The translations under genes were made by a program, and so were the position numbers. The notes below the pieces were generated by a model. The model did no database searches. It was given only the letters and a program-made list of their open reading frames with translations, and had not been told where the DNA came from. Positions 59,701-64,000 of a DNA stretch of 64,000 bases are shown here, in pieces. Within the stretch, counting starts at the first letter, position 1. Every line of letters starts with the position of its first letter. This stretch comes from Undaria pinnatifida (lineage: Eukaryota; Sar; Phaeophyceae; Laminariales; Alariaceae), in contig JABAKD010000011.1 of assembly GCA_012845835.1 (NCBI GenBank), forward strand, positions 13,354,214 to 13,418,213. Reading direction: 5' to 3'.

Positions 59701-62700
59701 TGCTTTGTACCTGAGGAGCGCTCTTTACCCCACCAAAAAACTAATTTGGATAAGAATAAAAACGCGAACCCGGGAGAAAGATCTCATGGCCTAGGTCTAA
59801 AAAAAAAAGGATATTTCAGACCAAGAACGATTTTTCCACAATTTTCGGGTTAAGGAATGGCCTAACCCTAACCCTAAAACCCCAAGGTTCCTAATTATTT
59901 TGGCGCCGTCGAAAATACTGTCTAAACTCGCACTCAATTCGCTCATGTCAAAGTATCAAATGTCGCTCTCCTCCGGAATTGGAGCGTGCCGTGCTTTATT
60001 CCGTACGCCGATCGCTTGAAGTTGTAATCGACCCATCAGCCAGAGTGGGGTTGGGATTTCCGCGCAGTGCGCCGCTGTATCGAACCGGGGGGTACTCAAT
60101 TTGGGGAGTGCGAAGTTCTACGAATATATGTCGGGTAGTACTCGCACAGATCGAGTTGCGGTACGTGTGTCCTCGTCGTGAAGATATTTGCAGAACGCCA
60201 CGCACGATGGTGTATCGCGGTCTAACCGTGACAGCTGCTGTAGTGGGAAGGTAGGCTTTGCGACTTACGCAAGCAAGGAATGCCGTTTTCGAATGCCAAG
60301 CAAAGAGGCTGCCAACTTCAAATGGATAAGTTGTGCGACTTTTAGTGCAGCGCCTCAGAGTCAACGAGCGTAAGAAGCTGAATACGGGGAACGCTTGATT
60401 CTATGCGCGATAAAAATGTTGGCGTGTACAGGGGGGGAGAAGGGAGGGCACCTGTGACCATGACCTTGTCCAGGGGGTAACTGAGGGTAAAACCTCTTAC
60501 TAGAAAGTAGTTGCGCTGGCGAGTAAAGGTGACGATTAGCAAAAACCAAACCAAAACAAAGCATTCAGAGTGGACCCTGAATGAAAGACACACTACCAAT
60601 ACCTCCTCGAACGGCCAACAGAGTACATCGACGAGGTGTAGAGCTAATGGCTATACCAAAGTATAACCAGAAAACAAAAAGTTATTTTCGTGCCTGTCAC
60701 AGCCCGTAGGCGTAGAAGTGTTTTGTTCCAGCGTGTTCACTAAACTGCCAAACACCCCACCCCAGGTCCTTCCCACGCGTGTTCGCGCCGCCCTGCACGC
60801 GGAACATACGTATCCCGTGTATCCGCACTCAAAGACACATGCTTCGGTATCGGTGCACTGGCGCCGTTTTGCCTTGTGAGGGTGGTGGCTTGGTAAACTA
60901 CTCTATACCCCACCCTAAAACTGACTTATTTATACGCTAAGTAGATAGTGGTACCCGATGATCAAACCCACAATCTAGTATACAGACCGTTCATATAGCT
61001 CAAGCAGGAACTAATGGCATTCCGACGATGTTGGGTTATCAGGTTATGGAGCCCCGGCAATCAGAAAAATAGTTTTTTCCAAAACAAATGCTACATATAT
61101 CGTACGATCACGTGTCTTAACTGCCGAAACACCCCACTGTGGCTCCTCTCGCGCGTGCTCTACGTGCTGACCTCGTCGAGAAGGATAAAAGACAAGGGAT
61201 GGCGCGCCATTTCCCGCGCGAGAACCTGGTCATCCCAAGGAATGGGCGGGTTGCCTTCGTCAACAGCCTGTGCTCTGCGATCGCCTTCTACTTCTGGTGC
61301 ACCGTCTCCCAAACCTGGCCACGGTCTTAAGGAACAACTGTTCGCGTTTATACAGGAAGAAACTCGTTCCGGCTATGAGTACCCCCGCGGGGGGTATAAA
61401 AGCGTTGTTCGTAGATCGTCCTCTAGCGCTGCTGCACCGAGACGACCAGCGGGATCCCGTCATCCCACCGACGATGCATGCCGAACGTCATTCGACGACG
61501 GTATCTCTGGTGAAACCTGCCGAGATGACCTTCAGTCCTGCCCTTCTACGGTTAGGCAACAGAGCGGTGACAATGCATCGGAGCCTGGTTTAGTAACCAC
61601 AGCGTCATCGTCATCCCCTTCTTCTCCCGACAACGCACCGGCAACGAGGCTGTCGGCAAGGGCACCCACGCCTCGAGGAACGCTCCACTCGAAGAAAAAG
61701 AAAAACCAGATGTACAACAACAATAGCGCGCAGCCACCATCCTGTAAACGAAGGCTCCCAAGCCCGTGGTCGCCGACAAGAACATCCACTACAGCCACCG
61801 CGGCAATGGCATGCGCGCGGGGGGTGGGTGGGCGCCTGGGTACCCCCCTCGGCAGCCCACATCCAGCGTTCGATAAACGCATAGGATCATTTCATCCGTC
61901 ACCACCAGCATCAGGGCCCAACGCGGCAAAAAAGGCAAAGTTAGCGAACACAGAAGGCGGTGGTTCTTCTGCCCTCGGTTCCCGTTATTTCCCGCCATTT
62001 GTGTCGGTTACTGCTCCGGAATGTGGCGGGGGGTCCCCTGTTGTCTATGAGATGGTGAACGATGCTGCGGATGACGAGGAAGATGCTATCAGGAGGGGGT
62101 CCAGCTCCGGAACAGCATCGTCGACCAGTGCCGAGCAAGGCGGAGTGCGAGAATTGGGTTGGAACGGCTTCACGCTATATAGGTAGGCCGGACTTTTTAT
62201 CAGTTAGAGGACGCCTGGTTTGGGTGAGAATGTGTATTAGCATTTATAGTACTGTAGTGTGGGGCGAAACGCATAATTCATTTCCCTGTTTTCCCTCCTC
62301 GAGGGGGGCGATGTTAGACCGCCCATGGTAGCAGGACTGCACTTCGTATTTATCGAATGTAAGCGTCTTGAGATAACGCGACATTAGATTGCGTCCGCGG
62401 TGGTCTACCGGGTTTCACGGTGGCCGGCAGTTACGTTTGCTATGTAGGATTTATATACCCTCATGTCGTATCACGCACCAAGCACAATATACCTCTGTCA
62501 GAGTCGGCATCCAGGGCGTGATACTTAACGGGTAACGGTACCATCGGGGACATTCGTAGGAGTGTTAAATCCAGCATTTTCTCCGTTTGTTGAGTACTTT
62601 CTGTGAAGGCTTATAGGTTCTATCGTAATTCAAGATTTCTCCGTCGCGGAGCGTGTGGGGATGATCGGTACCTCCCTGCCTTGCGTCAAATCATTACATG

Positions 62701-63486
62701 TTCGTTCCTCTCAATATTCGGCATTTTTCCTGTGGTACACCACAATCCATGCCGCTGACGCTTTGGTAGTCCCCCGCTGCCTCGCTTCTTTACCAACGCT
62801 TAAGCAGACCGCCGGGCGTCTGCGCTCGATCGCTGACGTTTCAGCTAGCCCTTCAGCTTCAGACGATCGCCTTCAGCCCGAACGTGGAACGACCACCCCA
62901 ACCGTCAGCATTACGGTGCCACGATTCCACACAAGAACGTCACGGTAACGCCACAAAGAGGTTGGAAACCCCACCTACGGCAACCGCAAACATTGTCCAC
63001 ACCAACAAATGTGACACTGATAGAAGAACTGTCACTTGCGATGATGGGGGCACCATCCACGATCGAGCCGGATTTGGATCCAGTACATATCTTGAAAAAG
63101 TGCGGAAGTTCGAGAATCAGCCATTAGCTATTCGACCTCGTGTGGAGGATTTTTGCTTCACGCATAGCGCCAATGGGGACTCTTCCTGCGGTCCGTTCGA
63201 GAGAGCCCAAGGAGGGGGAAGAGAAGAAAGAAGACCAGATGGGAGTGGGAAGGGAGCGGTCGGATGTGTCGAGGCCCATGTCAATTCGGGCCACCGGCAC
63301 AGCTGTGGAGATCTGTTTACTTCTTCTCCAACGCCGCACGGAAAACTCGTTGGTTATGCCGGATCAAAAGCATTGATACCCTTGGCGTCGTCGAATAATG
63401 TGGCCGGGGCGCCCGCGAAAAACTTTGACGACGGGGACATGGTAATGGTTGCTAACTTGCTCGCGCATCCCGAGAGTGTGCTAAAG
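30819..63486 (+). CDS. giant TPR + IQ-motif protein (partial, at least 18 exons; continues past right edge)
   Basis: Exons: 30819-31402, 33286-33442, 34654-34803, 35365-35541, 36381-36563, 38766-38861, 40950-41041, 43232-43349, 44865-44977, 47640-47760, 52141-52211, 53039-53132, 54954-55082, 55651-55791, 57528-57640, 59264-59393, 61356-62182, 62808-63486. They sum to 3,975 nt (1,325 codons), all phases agreeing. Residues 1-195 are polar, then Ala/Pro-rich; about 195-515 are TPR-like helical repeats (for example LADGDLDEAVYYLHCAAK); about 517-780 carry some eight IQ motifs (FIQRVYRARA, RIQAAFRAKLGR, RIQRQWRQHRR), the class that binds calmodulin or myosin light chains; about 820-1325 are Ser/Pro-rich and disordered. 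TPRs bind protein partners, so a calcium-responsive scaffold is the natural inference. No catalytic domain is visible. Confidence 0.8.
31722..31850 (+). repeat. dispersed repeat family H, copy
   Basis: TGTGAGATCGAAGCTTTCGT, GTGTGATACTCCGATCGCGC and ATAAGTCGGCGACTCCC. The continuation (TGGTGATGTTAA...CAATCTGT) also matches 29540-29620, so the full family unit is longer than the core. Confidence 0.7.
33286..33442 (+). CDS. exon 2: TPR
   Basis: Acceptor AATCCAG|A, donor AAG|GTGTGG; phase 2 in, phase 0 out. Encodes RRAARQIIRQGLENRLEAIP, then a TPR helix pair ending DEAVYYLHCAAK. Confidence 0.82.
34654..34803 (+). CDS. exon 3: TPR-like
   Basis: Acceptor CGACACAG|GGG, donor GAG|GTATGG, phase 0 both ends; 50 codons with DGAWLALARAEVKAWERDP and DAHRRSIELL. 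Confidence 0.8.
35365..35541 (+). CDS. exon 4: TPR
   Basis: Acceptor TGTGGCAG|GCG, donor CAG|GTACAT, phase 0 both ends; 59 codons with LLELGGVYESFGAFEGALSI, YERIASSM and FRCAVVLRYMSSL. Confidence 0.83.
36381..36563 (+). CDS. exon 5: TPR-like
   Basis: Acceptor TTGAGCAG|GAC, donor GAG|GTGAGC, phase 0 both ends; 61 codons with AMEHLNLAIQGQ and YADVCMLLAEGSEEARKWA. Confidence 0.83.
37890..38175 (+). repeat. approximately 36-bp A-rich minisatellite
   Basis: About eight imperfect copies of AAAAAGTTGGAAAATCCGAC followed by GGTGAAAAAAAA. It gives a Lys/Glu/Asn-rich open frame (KKLENPTVKKK) but lies in intron 5 of the TPR-IQ gene, with no splice support. Confidence 0.9.
38766..38861 (+). CDS. exon 6: TPR-like
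   Basis: Acceptor GTTTCAG|CTT, donor GAA|GTGAGA, phase 0 both ends; 32 codons, LQLAREWAKKGEPTLATFAY and QNASKAFEREKE. Confidence 0.8.
38908..39000 (+). repeat. dispersed repeat family I, copy
   Basis: (GTT)n run, then CACATCATCTCGTCGCC...CTAGTCCGTGGTGACA. Same order as at 29015. Confidence 0.6.
39437..39660 (+). repeat. dispersed repeat family R1, copy
   Basis: AAAAGTGACTTATTAATAGA, CCATCCCATAACCTAGGTAT, AACAAGAATGATATTGTTCT, TTTTCGCCAAAAAGG, ACCTCTATCATC. The same block order recurs at about 45235, 45855, 48362, 52368, 58300, 58750, 59725 and 60900. Confidence 0.75.
40003..40208 (+). repeat. (ATCA)n microsatellite
   Basis: Long AATC tetranucleotide run with CCGATC interruptions, intron 6 of the TPR-IQ gene. 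Confidence 0.95.
40795..40850 (+). repeat. degenerate telomere-like tract
   Basis: CCCTAACCCTAGCTCTAACC, CTGACCATAGCCCTAACCCT, CACCCTAATC. Short and imperfect; about 100 bp upstream of exon 7. Confidence 0.6.
40950..41041 (+). CDS. exon 7: first helix of a TPR
   Basis: Acceptor GCTATCAG|ATA, donor GACAG|GTGCGG; phase 0 in, phase 2 out. Ends FSDLMDMAEAYSSFQRFD; the second helix is in exon 8. Confidence 0.78.
41371..41424 (+). repeat. 10-bp tandem repeat, five copies
   Basis: Unit TTGAAATAGC, near perfect, followed at once by other arrays. Confidence 0.95.
41475..41633 (+). repeat. 11-bp tandem repeat (TAATGACATAG)
   Basis: About 14 copies with few substitutions. Confidence 0.95.
41640..41742 (+). 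repeat. (GATT)n microsatellite
   Basis: Approximately 25 units, with TTTATT and ACTT interruptions. Confidence 0.95.
42047..42237. mobile_element. MITE family 1, degenerate copy
   Basis: CAGTAGGGATCCCCCAAAAA at the left after TA; ACCACCGCCTTATTGGAGGGC at the right, with TA at 42238-42239. The interior is collinear with 572-760. Confidence 0.75.
42846..43215 (+). repeat. 46-bp minisatellite, seven to eight copies
   Basis: Unit contains GATGCGCATGTCCACCCTGT and GTTGTGCTTCGCTCACC; copies start every 46 bp from 42846. The last decayed copy ends 16 bp before exon 8 of the TPR-IQ gene. Confidence 0.92.
43232..43349 (+). CDS. exon 8: end of TPR domain and start of IQ region
   Basis: Acceptor CGTTGCAG|G, donor ACAG|GTATAC; phase 2 in, phase 0 out. 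RAEEVVREAVALEPENIEG completes a textbook TPR (ALEPENIEG spacing). The exon ends in MRIQ. Confidence 0.85.
43930..44440 (+). repeat. approximately 43-bp minisatellite with palindromic core
   Basis: About 11 imperfect copies of GAGTACCTGCCAGTACCTGG, AGTACTTCGAGCTGAAAATG, ACT. Each holds the near-palindrome CCAGTACCTGG. Intron 8 of the TPR-IQ gene. Confidence 0.9.
44865..44977 (+). CDS. exon 9: IQ-like
   Basis: Acceptor AAATGCAG|GTG, donor AATCG|GTGGGC; phase 0 in, phase 2 out. VALHLQSKFRTRVWSGKYLA and then KKKLQQHLEERLRN; basic, helical. Confidence 0.82.
45375..45510 (+). repeat. AGTATTAGTAT-type simple repeat
   Basis: Mixed TAGTATTAGTATAGTATAG array embedded in a family R1 copy (about 45235-45560). 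Confidence 0.9.
45855..46150 (+). repeat. dispersed repeat family R1, copy
   Basis: CCCAAAAAGTGACTTGTTGA, CCATCCCCAGGCCTAGGTAT, GAAGCAAGAATGAC, CCTCATTCAGAAAAATC; collinear with 39437. Confidence 0.75.
46846..47110 (+). repeat. dispersed repeat family G, copy
   Basis: G-run, GTGTAGTCATGTCATGTATG, TTTTTTACCGACAAGGCAGG, GCTTGCACCAACGCGCGAGG, TGCGTGGATGACAGCG. Confidence 0.65.
47338..47532. mobile_element. MITE family 1, copy
   Basis: CAGAAGGGATCCCCCAAGAA at the left, CACCGCCTTTAATGGGGG...CTACTG at the right, TA on both sides (47336-47337, 47533-47534). Confidence 0.78.
47640..47760 (+). CDS. exon 10: IQ-like, basic helix
   Basis: Acceptor TGCTCTTAG|G, donor CAG|GTAAGT; phase 2 in, phase 0 out. 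WFAVKQKAYRKHLAAALKR and VEARELVRARARSQ. The later GTTTGCAG at 47650 is not used, because only 47640 restores this frame. Confidence 0.82.
47858..48000 (+). repeat. dispersed repeat family H, copy
   Basis: CAGCTGTGAGATCGATTTCG, ATCGCGCGTGTTACG, CGTGAAGGGTATAGGTCGGT, collinear with 34990-35110. Confidence 0.6.
48362..48615 (+). repeat. dispersed repeat family R1, copy
   Basis: GAGGAGCTCC, CACAAAAAACCTGACC, ACAAACCCATGGTTTAGGTA, GTCGCCAAAAAAAGGTACAG, ACCTCTATCGTAGAGCGCG. Confidence 0.75.
49606..49985 (+). repeat. approximately 200-bp direct tandem duplication
   Basis: GCACCGATTCCGAGAGGCAA...TAGGATTGGATTGAAAATGA...GAGATTCGAGATTGC at 49606-49778 recurs with about 10% difference at 49806-49981. 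Intron 10 of the TPR-IQ gene. Confidence 0.88.
50960..51115 (-). repeat. dispersed repeat family G, inverted copy with C-runs
   Basis: The reverse complement reads G-run, GTAGTCATTGTTTTGCATGG, CCGTAGTG, TTTTCACCCACCAGACAAGC, GCTTGCACCAAGCGCAACGC. Two short fragments of its left end recur at 50868-50935. Confidence 0.65.
51279..51482. mobile_element. MITE family 2 copy with internal 32-bp tandem repeats
   Basis: Ends CAGTGAGGGTCC and GGGAGGCTACCACTG are inverted; TA follows at the right. Inside are four copies of TATAGTGCCGGTTGAGCATT, GCCTATTTCCGG (51296-51428). Confidence 0.72.
52141..52211 (+). CDS. exon 11: IQ-like
   Basis: Acceptor GTGTCACCAG|AGG after a C/T-rich tract, donor ATGAG|GTGTGT; phase 0 in, phase 2 out. 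RAARALLARRLFTKMLEIRS continues the SQ at the end of exon 10. The preceding intron is 4.4 kb. Confidence 0.75.
52368..52615 (+). repeat. dispersed repeat family R1, copy
   Basis: CCCCAAAACTAACTTTGGAC, ACAAACCCATATAGCTTACG, GAACAAGAATGACAC, ACGATTTTGGTTTC, ACCTCTGTCGTAGCGCCCG. Confidence 0.75.
53039..53132 (+). CDS. exon 12: IQ motif
   Basis: Acceptor AAACGTAG|C, donor GCG|GTGAGT; phase 2 in, phase 0 out. SAAVIVLQCQVRCYLARRER is a close fit to the IQ consensus. Confidence 0.8.
54954..55082 (+). CDS. exon 13: IQ motif
   Basis: Acceptor CCACGCAG|GCA, donor ACAG|GTGGGT, phase 0 both ends. AAGFIQRVYRARALQW, a basic helix, then SACRIQ at the boundary. Confidence 0.83.
55102..55335 (+). repeat. 117-bp exact tandem duplication
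   Basis: Two copies starting at 55102 and 55219, with CTTCAAGGTCGGCTATCAAT and TTTGTACACACAGCATA, apparently identical including a T-run and a G-run. It lies 20 bp after the donor of exon 13. Confidence 0.95.
55651..55791 (+). CDS. exon 14: two IQ motifs, GC donor
   Basis: Acceptor GGGCTCCAG|GCG; phase 0. AAFRAKLGRDIATRRRR completes the IQ begun in exon 13, then NAQRSARGFLGRKR, then VITRIQ. No usable GT follows; the phase-correct end is CAG|GCGAGC, a GC-AG intron. Confidence 0.75.
56290..56640 (+). mobile_element. tRNA-headed SINE-like element, full length
   Basis: GGTGGTCTAGTGGTTACCCT, GAGCTCGATTCC, then CTGAGAGCGCCTAGCAGCGT, TCTCGCGATAAGAATAAAGG, GATCTAAGTCACTACTAGGA. Collinear with the reverse complement of 6890-7257. 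Confidence 0.75.
57528..57640 (+). CDS. exon 15: IQ motif
   Basis: Acceptor GGAGAGCAG|AGG, donor TTCAG|GTATTA; phase 0 in, phase 2 out. RQWRQHRRCVVIRGALLAIR completes the IQ begun in exon 14; a charged helix (REAKEARAQEVERRF) follows. Confidence 0.8.
57870..57922 (+). repeat. (ATCA)n microsatellite
   Basis: Short AATC run in intron 15 of the TPR-IQ gene. Confidence 0.9.
59264..59393 (+). CDS. exon 16: charged linker
   Basis: Acceptor TGGGAGCAG|G; phase 2. MLEEQRRLGTAPGSG, then LEGRRAARRKEMLLSRQDS. Two ends are possible: GATAGC|GTACAT at 59393 (phase 0, used here) or CAG|GCAAGA at 59383 (GC donor, phase 2). Confidence 0.7.
59725..59865 (+). repeat. dispersed repeat family R1, partial copy
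   Basis: CACCAAAAAACTAATTTGGA, CATGGCCTAGGTCTA, ACCAAGAACGATTTTTCCAC, TTCGGGTTAAGGA, then a short telomere-like CCTAACCCTAACCCTAAAAC (59868-59881). Confidence 0.7.
60900..61110 (+). repeat. dispersed repeat family R1, copy
   Basis: CACCCTAAAACTGACTTATT, CAATCTAGTATACAG, GCAGGAACTAATGGCATTCC, GGAGCCCCGGCAATCAGAAA, ATATATCGTACGATC; about 250 bp upstream of exon 17. Confidence 0.7.
61356..62182 (+). CDS. exon 17: Ser/Pro-rich disordered region
   Basis: Acceptor TTTATACAG|GAA, donor ATATAG|GTAGGC; phase 0 in, phase 2 out. The frame is open for 390 codons (61014-62186). It is rich in Ser, Pro, Thr and Ala, with a basic KKKKNQ patch and an acidic segment (NDAADDEEDAIRRG). Another + frame (61270-61593) also looks protein-like over the first 230 bp. 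Confidence 0.65.
62808..63486 (+). CDS. exon 18: disordered region
   Basis: Acceptor GCTTAAGCAG|A, donor CTAAAG|GTGAGC; phase 2 in, phase 0 out; open from 62770 to 63516. Polar and low in hydrophobics, ending NFDDGDMVMVANLLAHPES. A different + frame is open at 62655-62948, so the 5' boundary is tentative. Confidence 0.65.
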
Positions 63487-64000
63487 GTGAGCGGAGCGCT
63501 TGTTGCCCCTGGATGATGCGCCCGCTTTTTTTGCACGCGTTTTGTCTAAAGAGTTGTTGTTGTTGTTGCTGTTGCTGTTGCTCTAAGGTCAAGTCATGGC
63601 GTATGTAAATTCCGTGGTCACAATACAGGCCCTGATGACTCTGGAGAGGGAGAAAGGAACGTGTGGAAAAACAAATAGATGTATAAATACACAGAACTAA
63701 AACACGTTGCTCATCAGACATTAATAAAATGAAGGGTGCGTGAAGGCATGCGTACGTTCGTTCGTGCGTGGCTTTTCCGCATTATGGGTTTGAAGGGTGC
63801 AAAAAGACATCGGCACACTTTGGGCGTGACGAGCCTTGCAGGTTAGCGCCAAGTACCGAACCCGTTCATTGTTAGAATCAAGTACGAAAATCACCCCCTG
63901 CTGCTCGAAGAACGTTTCGGCTTTCCTACCGATAACATCCCTTGATGTCCACGGCTATATGCCCAATTCTAGCGATTTGAGACGGCGAATAAGACGCGGT
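63487..64000 (+). other. intron at right edge
   Basis: Follows the donor of exon 18. Holds a family I repeat copy (63550-63660) with a GTT/GCT microsatellite. No exon seen. Confidence 0.6.

Noticed and set aside
59979..60364. Overlapping + (91 aa) and minus (122 aa) ORFs
   Set aside because: Inclusion would disrupt the phase-0 join of exons 16 and 17; no motif recognised. Perhaps a decayed element.
1..64000. CRISPR arrays, rRNA genes, bacterial operons
   Set aside because: Tandem repeats here have no unique equal-length spacers, no rRNA-like segment was seen, and gene structure is eukaryotic.

Overview
The window looks like nuclear DNA of a brown alga or a close stramenopile relative. Coding sequence sits in short exons (40-830 bp, mostly 70-180 bp) separated by GT-AG introns of about 0.3-5.3 kb. 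Introns and intergenic DNA are full of microsatellites, minisatellites, MITE-like elements and tRNA-headed repeats. The long proteins combine familiar domains (Zn2Cys6 cluster, TPR, IQ) with low-complexity spacers. I see no bacterial operons, rRNA, CRISPR array or intact autonomous transposon. The organism call is an inference from gene style, not from a match.

Three genes were rebuilt by hand from splice sites and reading phase. (1) Left edge, + strand, 1031-2801: the last two exons of a gene whose start lies outside the window; the last exon carries about seven copies of a 57-bp (19-residue) coding repeat. (2) Minus strand, 30408 down to 8583: a 14-exon gene of about 711 codons encoding a fungal-type Zn2Cys6 DNA-binding protein. 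A 3.8-kb intron cuts the zinc cluster between its fourth and fifth cysteines. Its penultimate exon is clearly homologous to the penultimate exon of gene 1, with the same flanking intron phases, so genes 1 and 2 are tail-to-tail paralogues 5.8 kb apart. (3) Plus strand, from 30819 past the right edge: at least 18 exons, 1,325 codons so far. It has an Ala/Pro-rich N-terminus, TPR repeats, about eight IQ (calmodulin-type) motifs, then a long disordered region. Genes 2 and 3 are divergent, with about 410 bp between their start codons.

Layout: 1-2.8 kb end of the first Zn2Cys6-family gene; 2.8-8.6 kb intergenic repeats; 8.6-30.4 kb minus-strand Zn2Cys6 gene with introns holding MITEs, a 29-bp minisatellite and a tandem tRNA-like array; 30.4-30.8 kb shared promoter region; 30.8-64 kb TPR-IQ gene, whose introns hold many minisatellites and about ten copies of one dispersed repeat family.

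Functionally, genes 1 and 2 probably belong to one transcription-factor family (the DNA-binding domain is visible only in gene 2). Gene 3 is probably a calmodulin-binding scaffold. Nothing in the sequence links the two roles beyond the shared divergent promoter. Exon models rest on splice consensus, phase agreement and motif continuity; no transcript data were available.
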